Assembly (NCBI GenBank): GCA_010909165.1
Contig: MU008174.1
Span: 1,116,001 to 1,180,000 of the forward strand
Reading direction: 5' to 3'
DNA length: 64,000 bases
From: Anthoceros angustus
Lineage: Eukaryota; Streptophyta; Anthocerotopsida; Anthocerotales; Anthocerotaceae
Part shown: positions 32,184-43,047 of the stretch, one piece after another
Numbering within the stretch: position 1 is the stretch's first letter
Layout of the letters: each line of letters begins with the position of its first letter
The notes under the pieces: generated by a model
The model's input: the letters and a program-made list of their open reading frames with translations, nothing else
Database searches by the model: none
What the model was told of the DNA's origin: nothing
Position numbers and translations under genes: made by a program

Positions 32184-34174
32184 CATTTCTTCGGTTGGGG
32201 CTCTCCCATACTTTTCTTGGAACTTGAACTCCCAGCACGTCCACAATGGCCCCATGGGTTTGGCCCTTGTCCATTGGATTTCTCCAATCTCGCCTTTGCT
32301 GCAAGCGATGCCTTGACGGCAAAAGTTCCGTGTTATCAGTTCAACTCGTGCCCATGTGACAATATCCCTCCACACCTTTTCATCCCCCAGTGGAGGTTTC
32401 AAAGCTGCGGCTTTTTTTTCCCTACTCTCTTCTCCGCTAAAGCGTATGCCTTTGCTGCCTCCACATATCTGTTGTTCCGCGTTCGGGTGTACTGACTAAA
32501 CTCCGACCTAATCATGGACTTCACCAGAGATCGGGAACCGTGAAGCCACTTCATAGTTCCTTCCTCCTTACTGCGACAAGTCGCTCCATTTGCCGGAATC
32601 TCGTTTGCGGCTTTCTTTGCGGATGACTTCCATGAACTTCTTGTGCTTGGCACCGAGGCCACCAAATGTCAATGGTGGCGGCCGGCTTGCCACATTCCCT
32701 TCCTCTTGCCCGCCACTTGTTAGCTCCAACGATTGGTCTGGACCCACCGCAATCCCCTTTTCCGTAGTATTGCTCCGACCACTCCTTGTTGTCCATATCG
32801 TCCTAGCAATGCTGGCCCATGTTTGCAACAACATGGTGCCTCCCGTTGACCGCTGCGGTGCAAAATTCCCCGCCCACACTTCGTGGAGGGCTGCTGCCAG
32901 GCGAGCTACGCGGGCACTACCCGGCGTGCCATTAGACTCGGCATCTTGCTGTGCGGAACCTCGTCAGGACATTTTCCTCCAGGCGAGGTCCTCCCCAACA
33001 TCCATGTCCTCCTCCATCTCGCATCCGGATCCCATATGGCATTTCCATGTGCTCCCAATGTCCACCCTTCGAAATTCGCAATGTCAACGACATCGCTGGC
33101 CGCCCGATTGCAGCCGAAGACGCCGATGCCTTCGACGGCAAAAGTTCCCGTGTTGTCCGCTCACCAAAGATGCACAGCGTGACTCAATTCAAGCAGACCG
33201 TATGAACATGTTGAAACTAACTGCTTCCTAAGAAAGGTATAGCACGAAACCATGTCTTCCAAGTGAGTTCTCCGGAACCGGCGAGAATTGCCGGACTCAC
33301 GAATGGGTCTGCAGCCATTTGCAAGCCATTTCGATTTGGTTAGGATAAAGCGCAAGATGTGAAGGCGGTAACGAGATGGCAAACCGCGGAATGGCGCATT
33401 ATAGCCTCCATCTCGACATGGCGGTGCCAAAACCGCCAGACCCTCCCTCGCCTCCGCCCCTGTTTTCAATTCACGGAAATGCCGGAATAGTTTTTGACAT
33501 GGCAATTTATTGCCGCATATCCTTGCGAGCGAGAAACCGATGGACTCGCCCGAATCGGACCGCTGCACTTCAGCCGTTTTCCATTCTTGTTATCGCGCAT
33601 GCCACCCGTTCTCATTCCAATTGCATGCTTGACGATAGGGTGACAAGTGTTACACGCTTCCTTTACTCTTCATATAACCGCTTTGCGTCAAGGCAAGTTT
33701 CATACATGAATCTCATCGTGAATCGGCCGTGGACGGCCGTCCGGACAGTCGTGGCGCCCATTATGGCCATCGCTCCATTTCCTCCATGGCACACCGTATC
33801 ACGTGCATCTATACGGTGGAATGCCGATGGGGCGAGACGTGACGCATCGATGTGAGCCACGCACTCAAAAAGCGCTGACAGCGGGGCGGAACTCCGGTTC
33901 CCCGACAGCGGCGATCGTGGAGCCCGCGACTTACAAGCACTCTTTAAACCAAGACGAACCTGAATATTGTATTATAAGGGGGCAGCTGCGAAAAGGCGGG
34001 GAGGCGGGTAATGGGAACACAATGCACCCGCCGAAGGAATAGTGTTACATGTCTGTGTGTAACAAATGCAGGCTTGTATGCAAAGCCTGCACGAAGCAAA
34101 CAATGTAACGTCTGAGGGCCGTAATAAGAATCAGGTTAAAAACCCGTAACATGGGCACCATGTTTCTAGTAGTG
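30830..34174. mobile_element. CACTA (En/Spm) DNA transposon, non-autonomous
   Basis: The left end reads CACTACTAGAAACATGG and the right end reads CCATGTTTCTAGTAGTG, forming inverted repeats that pair for about 30 bases with one or two mismatches. The flanking trinucleotide TGT is present on both sides (30827-30829 and 34175-34177), the 3-bp target duplication typical of CACTA elements. Subterminal GTAAC/GTTAC motifs and a hairpin (GCAGGCTT, loop, AAGCCTGC at 34068-34090) are present. No TNP2-type transposase lies inside the 3,345 bp. Minus-strand frames (for example 32568-32879) encode an unidentified basic protein, and all are short. Joining the two flanks at the TGT restores a continuous minus-strand reading frame in the host. 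Confidence 0.9.
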
Positions 34175-34766
34175 TGTATTGCGTCTCTTCCCCACTACCT
34201 GACCAGAAGGCTCTACCGTTGGTTCCAGCTGCGAGTAGAGCAAACAATCCACATTGCATAGGCCTGGACTGTCGTTCCCAGTTCCCTCTGTCCCAGGAAC
34301 TCGCGCCACCACATCCTCGGATGCTGCCAAGCCACACATAGTAGGTAAGTGATATCACAAGGCTGCGATTGAAACAATTGTGCCATGTCCAAACATTGTC
34401 CACACGAACAAACAAAAGATTTTCCGCTTGCCTGCATCAACATCTGTCGTGACCTGCACATTCCAAAAATCCTCCATGTCATTTACAGAGTGCGTCACAG
34501 CCCACCGAGCCTCCTCCTTTGATGGCATCCTCGCCCACTTCGCCACAAATGCCATTCGGATGGGCTTCGCGCCTCGGCGCCCGAATGGATTAGTACTGCT
34601 TGCCGGTCCGCATCTGAGCATCTTCTTGCTGGGGCACTGGCCACACCCCTTTCCCTCGAGCTAGCTCTTGCACTCCAGCCTCCACTGCCTTCCTCCACTC
34701 CGAGAAAACCACATTCCTGTGACGCATGTCTCTCGTAATCGCCCTTATTCCTTACTCCGCCTCCTA
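33466..34766. repeat. Direct repeat 2, inner copy (CACTA 3' half + host flank)
   Basis: Starts near TTCACGGAAATGCCGGAATAG and ends near CTTATTCCTTACTCCGCCTCC. It is repeated at 34780-36045, again with identical blocks broken by short indels. It contains the intact right end of the CACTA element at 34174. Confidence 0.85.
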
Positions 34767-34779
34767 CCGATACCATGTT

Positions 34780-36045
34780 TCAATCGGAAATGTTGGGAAT
34801 AGTTTTTGACATGGCAATTTATTGCCGGCACATCCTTACATGCGAGCGAGAAAACCGATGGACTCGCTTAATCGATCGACGCGGCACCAGCCGTTTTCCA
34901 TTCTTGTTATCGCGCATGCCACCCGTCTCATTCCAATTGCATGCTTGACGATAGGGTGACAAGTGTTACACGCTTCCTTTACTCTTCATATAACCGGGCA
35001 ACGGGCGTGAAGGCAAGTTTCATACATGAATCTCATCGTGAATCGGCCGCGGGACGGTCCGGACACGTGGCGCCCATTATGGCCATCGCTCCATTTCCTC
35101 CATGGCACACCATGTAACGTGACTTACATGACGCAGATGGAATGCGGGACCCACGACAATGGCGAGCCACGCACTTAAAAACGCTGACAAGCGGGAGCGA
35201 ACTCGGTTCCCTCGACAGCGTGATCGTGGAGCCCGCGACTTCGGCCAGCACTCTTTAAACCAAGATTTAACCCTAATATTGTATTATAAGGGGGCAAATT
35301 ACAAAGACGGGAGGCGGGTAATGGAACACAATGCACCCGCCGGAAGGAATAGTGTTACATGTCTGTGTGTAACAAATGCAGGCTTGTATGCAAAGCCTGC
35401 ACGAAGCAAACAATGTAACGCTAGAGGCCGTAATAAGAATCAGGCATGTCAAAACCCGTAACATGGGCACCACAGCCGGTAGTGTGTATTGCGTCTCTTC
35501 CCACTACACTGTAAGGCTCTACCGTTGGTTCCAGCTGCGAGTAGAGCAAACAATCCACATTGCATAGGCCTGGACTGTCGTTCCCAGTTCCCTCTGTCCC
35601 AGGAACTCGCGCCACCACATCCTCGGATGCTGCCAAGCCACACATAGTAGGTAAGTGATATCACAAGGCTGCGATTGAAACAATTGTGCCATGTCCAAAC
35701 ATTGTCCACACGAACAAACAAAAGATTTTCCGCTTGCCTGCATCAACATCTGCCGTGACCGCATTCCAAAATCCTCCATGTCACAGAGTGCGCCACAGCC
35801 CACCGAGCCTCCTTGATGGCATCCTCGCCACTTCGCCACAAATGCCATTCGGATGGGCTTCTACCGGCGCCCGAATGGATTAGTACTGCATTGCGCCGTG
35901 CGCACGAGCATCCATGCCTTCTTCTGGGGCACCACACCCTTTCCCTCGAGCTAGCTCTTGCACTCCAGCCCACCGCCTTCCTCCACTCCGAGAAAACCAC
36001 ATTCTGTGACGATGTCTCTCGTAATCGCCTTATTCCTTACCGCCT
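34780..36045. repeat. Direct repeat 2, outer copy (CACTA 3' half + host flank)
   Basis: Second copy of the 1.3-kb repeat. The CACTA end here is damaged (CACAGCCGGTAGTG at 35471-35484) but is followed by the same TGTATTGCG flank. The subterminal hairpin is kept at about 35378-35400. Confidence 0.85.
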
Positions 36046-36883
36046 CCGCCTTCACTCGTGTCCTTACGAAATAGTTGCGCGAGCAGCAAGCGGAAAATTT
36101 CTTCCGTATGAAATCCAAGTTCTTGATGTGAGGAAACTCCCCTGCAACCAAGTCCATCAACCGAGTCCGCAATTGTACGTCTTGCGTTTTCCAACTGTGC
36201 CCCATTTTCATCCGTGTGATGACCAACTCATGAACGCTGCTTGTCAACGCATCCTTGTCATCCTCTTCCTCGTCCAAACACCCCCGGCCACCAGACACTG
36301 CGGTGCCCATGACCTCCACCTTCAGCAATTCTGCTGAGACCTCGTCCTTCCATGGAGGAGTGCAAGTGCTTTCAATGCTCGATAACGGAACCTCGCCCAC
36401 CGCTTCAAACCTCATGTTCCCGGGTCCGTGACCGCGCATCGGCATGGCTCCCCCAAGACCATGCATGCGGCCATAATGGGAGAAAACGCCGACTCTCGAG
36501 TCTTCCTCGTGGACTTGCTCCAAGGGAGGCAGCCTGTCCTCGAGTCTTCCTCCAACGGAGGCACTTCTGGCCTCCTCGCCTCCCATATCCGCAGCCATCC
36601 TCCAAATGCACCTCCCCGAGCGTCCCTCCCCGCCTCCACATAGCCATCTTGCTTGTGCTCGCAGTGATGAATTCGAGTTGTAACATCTGCCTTGCGGCTC
36701 GACATCGTTGAAGGCAAAAAAATAATAATGAGGCAAAATCAAGCACCTTTGATGCAAGGTCCGAACTACTACCCTCATTCCCGCCATGGCTTGGATTCCA
36801 CACGATGACACTTCCTCCACGCCTCGATTTGAACAAATGCCGCACCCTCGCCTCACACCATCCGACTTGAGCTTCATCGCCAT
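35485..36883 (-). pseudogene. Unknown host ORF interrupted by the CACTA element
   Basis: The minus strand begins MAMKLKSDGVRRG at 36883 and runs through a basic segment (TRLMDLVAGEFPHIKNLDFI, then RKKFSACCSRNYFVRTRVKAE) to FVRVDNVWTWHNC and GEETQYT, where the CACTA element breaks it. After the element the frame resumes at 28983 or 30826. The helix-rich basic amino part could be DNA-binding, as in first ORFs of some transposons, but I do not recognise the family. Frameshifts in both copies make it non-functional as given. Confidence 0.5.
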
Positions 36884-36907
36884 CTCGATGATCAGAAGAA
36901 TGATTCT

Positions 36908-37888
36908 CGACGGGTTCTCAAGATCAAATATAATGCTCTTGGTACTATAGAACGTTATAAAGCTGTATTGGTTGCCAAAGGCTATTCATGTTGAGGATAT
37001 TGATTATAAGCCGGACTTTTCTCCGTAGTTAAACTACCTTCCGTCGTTCTTCTTGCTCGCTGCTCATTTTGATCTTGAAATGTGTCAAATGGATGTTAAG
37101 ACGCCTTTTTAAATGGTGATCTGGATGAAGAGATCTATATGGAGCAACCTTTACCATTTAATGATTCTATGCAGCGCAGCTTACAACCTGGTTTGGTTTG
37201 CTCTTTACTTCCTTCTCAACATGTGGAGCGATATCAACAGGTTGTTGGTTCTCTTATGTATGCTTCTCTATCTTCACGACCTGATTTAACATCTTCTGTT
37301 AATGTTTTATGTCGACATACTACTCGACCTTCCACACTTCATTGGCAATGGGTTAAGCGTGTTCTACGCTATCTACGGGGCTCTGTTAACTATGGTTTAT
37401 GTTTTGGTGACGCTTCTATCACAACAAATGCTCCTTCATGTCTGGTTGGTTATTGTGATTCTGATTGGGCTGGTGACCGACCATCTCGACGATCTACTTC
37501 TGGATATGTTTTATATGTTTTTAATGCTCTTGTTAGCTGGAGTACTAAGACACAACCTACTGTTGCTCTTTCTTCTATGGAGGCGGAGTATATGTCTGCT
37601 TCTTATGCTACTAAAGAGGCTATTTGGTTGCGTCTTCTATTACACGAGCTTGGCTATCCTCAGATAAAGCCTACTTCTTTGTATACAGATAGTCAAAGTA
37701 GTGTTAAGGTGGCTCATAATCCAGAATTTCATCAACGGATGAAACATATAGATATCCAACATCATTACATCCGTGAGAAAGTTGAAGAGGGTGTCATTGA
37801 TCTTCAATACATTCCTGCCACTTCCATGGTTGCAGATGGGTTCACCAAGATTCTTCCCATTACCAAGTTTCAACAGCTTTTTACGTAG
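36908..37888 (+). mobile_element. Truncated Ty1/copia reverse transcriptase-RNase H
   Basis: A broken start (YNALGTIERYKAVLVAKGYS, then stops and frameshifts) is the beginning of copia reverse transcriptase. The YVDD core is deleted. From 37139 a clean 249-codon frame gives the copia carboxyl region: LMYASLSSRPDLTSSVNVL, GYCDSDWAGDRPSRRSTSGY (RNase H), SSMEAEYMSASYATKEAIW, LYTDSQSSVKVAHNPEFHQR, HIDIQHHYIREKV and DGFTKILP. Gag, protease and integrase are absent, so this is a 5'-truncated relic that ends with its own 3' LTR. Its base composition is AT-richer than the DNA on either side. Confidence 0.92.
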
Positions 37889-38054
37889 TTCCTGCCAAGT
37901 TCTTAAGTCTCTTCTTCAAGCAGGTGCTAGTTTTTCCAGTGTGGCCTCTAAGCATGGCTTTTCCTCTTGATAGTTGTTTTTCCCTACAGGGTTTTTGCTA
38001 TTCTTGAGGTTTTTACTGCCGCTTAGAGTGCTCCTTAGTTAGTTTAAGGAGGAA

Positions 38055-38340
38055 TGATAGGAATAGTACATATTGTATTAGTATGTAATGTTAGTGGTCA
38101 CTATAAAGCTGAGGTTATGGCAAGTCCTAGGGATGTGTGGTCTACGATGTAGCACTATAATAGTATAGTGGTCACTCCAGGGTATATAAAGGGATCACTC
38201 CGAGACTGTCTAGTATCATTGTTGTTACAGGCTCTCTAGTGTTCTTTGTTGCAACCTCTGTGCTTCCTTTCTTGTGCTATAAAGTCTCTCTTATATTTTC
38301 ATGATCCTGTGGATTCTTATCACTGCCTTCTGGAGCCATA
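38055..38340 (+). mobile_element. 3' LTR of the truncated copia element
   Basis: A polypurine tract (AAGGAGGAA) is followed by TGATAGGAATAGTAC, a typical copia LTR start. A TATA box (GGTATATAAAGGG) lies at about 38181. The right boundary near 38330-38340 is approximate. No matching 5' LTR exists in the window. Confidence 0.65.
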
Positions 38341-39525
38341 CATACAAAACAGGGCCATTGTGCGAGTCCACGACCTCAGGCGCGGGGCCGCTATGAGGTT
38401 ACGAAACACGAGATCGAGCGCAATGCAACCGGGAAGGGATGAGGAGTTCAATAGGGGACTCAAAGCTGAAGGCCCGACTGGAGAATGTGAAACAAGACTC
38501 GCCGTTGAGCCGATGAGTTTTTCCTGTAATCGGGATAGGTGGTTGTGGAGTGTAAACTTGTGTCTAGAGACACCATGAGGTCCACATTCACCCTCAATGT
38601 CGTTGTAGGCCTAGGATTCGCTCCCAAGGGAATGGTTTGTGCCAAGAGACACTAACTTCTATCGCTACTGACCTTCACCCAAGTCAAGACTTACCTGCTA
38701 TTACTCCTCTTACCTATCTACTCAACTACTACTACCTCCGTATAGTCCGCAGTCAATGAGGAGTAGTGACCGTGGTCAAAGAAGCTCCTCATTTTCCCGT
38801 GATACCCTGCCACCACAGCCTGACGGATCTTGGACGGCCAGATCTGGTCTCGTGCCTGCTGGCTCTGTGCTAACTGATGTTACTCCAGCTGGTGTGTTGC
38901 GACCCACTTCTGGGGACTCATCAATCATACGCCCATTGACCACAGCGGTCGGTTTTGACTCGGCTTCTTTAAGATGAATCGCCAATGCATTGATCTCAGG
39001 TCATGCGGACCGGGCTTACGAATCGGGCGCCGATGGAAGAGATGAGGAGGTCCCAGCCTCCTCGATGATAAAGACCGAGTTGTTGCCTCAACAACAACAA
39101 GAGGACATTGAGCAAACGCGACTCAAATCGCAACCATGCAGCCCATGACAAATGCTTCACCAGACGCCTTGAGATGGGCGTGGGCGGAGAATGGAAGATG
39201 GGTTCTACATCGCGACACCGTGATCCGCCTCTTCAACTTTTGCATGGATTGTGTGATTTGCTCTATGTTTTTTCGTGCCCCTCGACATCACCAGATGCCC
39301 GAGGCACGAGAAGTTGGTGGCTTAAATGCACCGACTGTGACAACAAATCCGCTTCTTAGTAGCGTTTGGGGTCAGGGGCAAGCCACCGGGGCAAGCCATC
39401 ACCACCTATGATGGAAGGTTTGCACAGCCATCATTCGGCGATTTCTGCTTGCACCTATTGTATGTTATACGATTTTCCAAAATACCTAGTCCCATTCTCC
39501 TGTGTATGTTATACGATTTTCCAAA
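38341..39525. other. Unassigned mobile-region spacer
   Basis: Short frames only, none recognised. It may include the 3' end of the CACTA TNP2 element whose DUF4216-like part lies just to the right. Confidence 0.35.
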
Positions 39526-39960
39526 TTACCTAATCCCACACGGCTTGACCCGTGATTTCGGTATTGAGTGCATATCATCCACCCCCCGCCATACAGCATG
39601 ATGTCGTGGTGTACAAAACTTGGGCCGACATGTATGGGAAGGTGTATGGGCGATCTTGTGGTCCCGACGATATCGGTATGGTTTCCCAGTGTCAATGTTG
39701 TAGAAGCCACTGAAATCCATCTCCATGGACACTGGCCTCCTAGTCATGCTGCACTCGAACCAATCCACCTCAAAAATGAAGAAGCTAACATCTCCTTCCT
39801 CACACGCAACCTCCAATATATCCCGAATGTGGCCGAAAAATTCCTGGCCTGCCACGTGGCCGTCCATGGCAAAATTGCCGTGAACCCAACTGTCACATGT
39901 GGCTCACGGGTTTCTCACCGACAAAGCGAAGTGGTACCCATGGGCCTCGAGGCCACGATA
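39526..39960 (-). pseudogene. DUF4216-like carboxyl part of a CACTA TNP2 transposase
   Basis: The minus strand reads MDGHVAGQEFFGHIRDILEV, then FFIFEVDWFECS, a NIDTGKPYRYRR block and WRGVDDMHSIPK. This matches the layout of the domain that follows the catalytic region in plant TNP2 proteins (Y-G-x-I-x-x-I-L/I-E-L, then F-K-C-x-W). An in-frame stop lies upstream. The catalytic part of a TNP2 on the same strand lies about 6 kb to the right, so the two are probably halves of one element. Confidence 0.6.
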
Positions 39961-39999
39961 TGACATGACCTTTTGTGGGCTACGGACTTCCCTTGGGGG

Positions 40000-42900
40000 T
40001 TAGGAAATAAGTGGGGTTTTGTTTTTTCAGAGGTCCAAGAATAAAATAAGGCGAAAAGGAGGAATAAGCGCGATGGTCGACTGCGAGTATACTCCGGACC
40101 GAGTGGTAACGGACCGTACCACTACGACGAGCTACGGATCGCGACCGGGTATCGGATAAGTCCGACCCCACTCCGGTCAAAACAGATAAGTACGCCAGGA
40201 AAGTAATTTAGAAGTTGAGTCGTGAGACAGATCGCCACGTGGACGGCCCCGAGTGGAGGTCGCATGCAGCAGCCAGACCGAGCCTTGCCAGGGGCCAGGC
40301 AGGTATTCACGCCTGGATCGGCGGCAACAGGCCGAGGCAGGCACGCGCGCGTAAGGTCGAGTAAGCCATGCACTCGCGCCATAGTGGAAGAGGCACCTCC
40401 CGCCGTTATTTCCAACGGCGCCGACGAGGAGGGTCATTTCGCGGCGACTCGAGACACCGCAGCCTCTGCGCCCGCAACCCGCCTCGCGCTATCTCTTGAA
40501 CGCCAGCATCTGCTCACCGCTAGTTGGAGCAACGAAGAAAGAGGGCGATCGTGCCCGATCTCGCACCGCCAAGAAAGGAGAAGAAGGCGATGGGACCCAA
40601 GAAGGTCATGGAGGTATGGGAGCCATGGAACCCGGTAGAGCGCAACATTGTAACCCGCTATCCGGACTTTGGGCCATGGCCGGAGGAGGCGGAGGATTAG
40701 TCAAGAGTGGCACTTAGACGTGTTCCAGTGTCTGACGCTTGACAAGTCACCGGGTCCGGAGTTCGTCAAGATGTTGGCACGCCAACAAGGAGGTTCGGTC
40801 CAAGAACCTCCGGAGGATCCTGTGAGATGGACCTTGAGGTCCCGAGGCGGCTTACAACCGCCCAACGGAGGAGGTTGGGGCGAGTCCCAGCCCCTCAAGG
40901 CGAGGGAAAGATAGAGGCAGCGAGGGCGGCGATGCTGAAGCCCGGAACGCAGCGAACAACCAACGGTTGATGCCTGACCGGATGACAAGGGTGAGGGCGA
41001 GCCCGGATCATTGTCCACTGGAACTTGCTCACCAAGGTGGATCACCTTGGTGATAATTTATTGGTGTTCCTGCATGCGCTGCAGCGGGGCAAGAGGGCTG
41101 ACTTGGGAAGGATCATCTTCGCCAGTTCAGAGGCCCACAAGCCGAGGAGCGAGAAGCCACCGCTGTCTGACTATCCCCATACCCGATCCATGTATGGGGA
41201 CATTACCTCCAAGGATGGGGAGGTAGAGCGGCGCCCGGAAAGGGTTGGCGGCCCTACGAGCAGGCGGGCAAAGGCGCCCGAGGTAGAGGCCCGACCCCTA
41301 GGGCCAAACGGGTCCGGAGGAGGACGATCGAAGGGATACTGACTCCATACGCGAACGGACCCCTCACCACCTAGGGAAGTGTGGAAGATATCCCCGCCTC
41401 CTCCTCTTGGTGCCTCACGAGCAGCAAAGCAGGAGACCGACCCCAAACACCACCACAACGGCAGAGGAGCCCCGACGAACTCGGCAATCAAGAGGCGGAA
41501 GACGGTGCACCGCCAACGCAAAGACCCTGCGCTCAGGCCGCCGCCACGGAGTGGCAAGAGGTCAAGAGGCGTGAGAAGAGCGTAAAGGGACGCCGCCAAG
41601 GAGGTGGAGGTCACCGCAAGAACCCCACTCGAGCCGCCCCTGCCGCCGACCGGGAGAGGCAAGGCCGCAACCCCCTCACCCTCCGAGCCCTGTGACGTAA
41701 GAGGGCGAATAAGGAATTGGCCAAGAGGGCCAAGGAGGGAAGCTGACAATCGTGACCTAAGGGACCCGATTAGGTCCGAGAACCCACCGACTTGCTCCGA
41801 TCATGTGGAGGTCCTTGGCGACCGTGAGATGCCCGCCTCCCACTACGGACTTTTGGGGCCTCACCGGTGGCGGCCGTGGAAGAGACACGGCGGGTCCTGC
41901 CACATGGACGGGCCTGGGGTCTCGGGACAGAGAAGACCTGTGAAGTAGAAGCCACCAGAGGCGATGGTGCTCCTCCAGAGCAATTGGAGGCGGCCCAGAG
42001 GCGAGGAGGAAGGCGGGCTCGGCCGCATCAAGAAGGGAAACGCCGGAGGCCGAAGGGAAGTCCGTCCATTCGACAGACGACTAAATTCCTTCACCGGGTG
42101 AGCAGTACAGAGGCCCAAGCGCTGGTCAAGACCGCAGCGGAGAGGGGTAGCGCAGCAGAGGAGGCCCGGCGCAAGCGAGAAGGCTCGCGACCGGGAGGCG
42201 GCCTACCGACCAGCCAAGTCGGGCGCCTGTGAAGGCGGCGAGGAGGCGGAAGTCGCTAAGATCGACCGCGATCACTATCGGCGTGATCGAACCGTGGAGG
42301 GAGACGGCAGGATAGCCGCGCTAACTCAAGAAGGAGCAGGAGGCGGCGGAGGTGCGGCCATGCCGAGGAGAAGGAAGCCGCGACAAGGAGATGGAGGATC
42401 TCCTGACTCGATTCTAGGTGGAGCAACGGCGGAGATGGAAGACCGCAAGAGACCACAGGCTGCGGCTCAAGTTACCATTGAGAGGAATGGTAATCTGCGG
42501 GCGTGATCACGGATCACGAGCGAGAGATAAGCGGCTCCGGCTACTTGGCGGACGGAGGAGGTAAGGCGATGGAGCAGGGCGGGGCGTCGCGAAATGGAGA
42601 AGGACTGGCGAAGCAACGCAGAGTTGCCGGCCGTCTGGAGAGGAGATGGAGCTAAGGCCCGGGATGAGCAGGAGGCGAGCCTTTGGGGCCTTGAAAAGAA
42701 TGGTCCATTAAGGAAGGCGGAAGGGAGCGCCGCGCTATGGCGAAATGGAGAAGAGCCTGGAGGAGCAGGAGGCGGCGGGGACCCGTGTTCGTCAGGCGGC
42801 CCTTGTGGCCTCGCGAGATTCGGCCCGGCTCCGGAGCACCAATGGCGAAGGAGATAGGAGGAGGAAGGCGGAAGGGAGCGCCGCGCTAACTCCGGAGCAC

Positions 42901-43047
42901 CAATGGCGAAAGGAGTATCGGGTGCTCCGGGCACATGTGGAAGAGGCAATCCAGCAAATTGACTCGGATTTTGCCTACTACCGAGCTCCTTAAGGCATTG
43001 GAAGCCTCGGCGCCCGCTACACTGGGCCGGACCCCGGAAGGCTCGAG
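40000..43047. other. GC-rich repetitive block, possibly retroelement internal region
   Basis: Strongly GC-rich, with long Arg/Gly/Pro/Glu-biased open frames on both strands, as expected from composition alone. None has a recognisable gag, protease, integrase or reverse transcriptase motif. It leads into the three tandem units at 43048, and may be the internal region of a non-autonomous LTR element. Confidence 0.35.

Noticed and set aside
30830-34174. Calling the CACTA element autonomous
   Set aside because: No TNP2 motif is found inside; the transposase at 46-48 kb lies outside these borders and no shared termini were seen.
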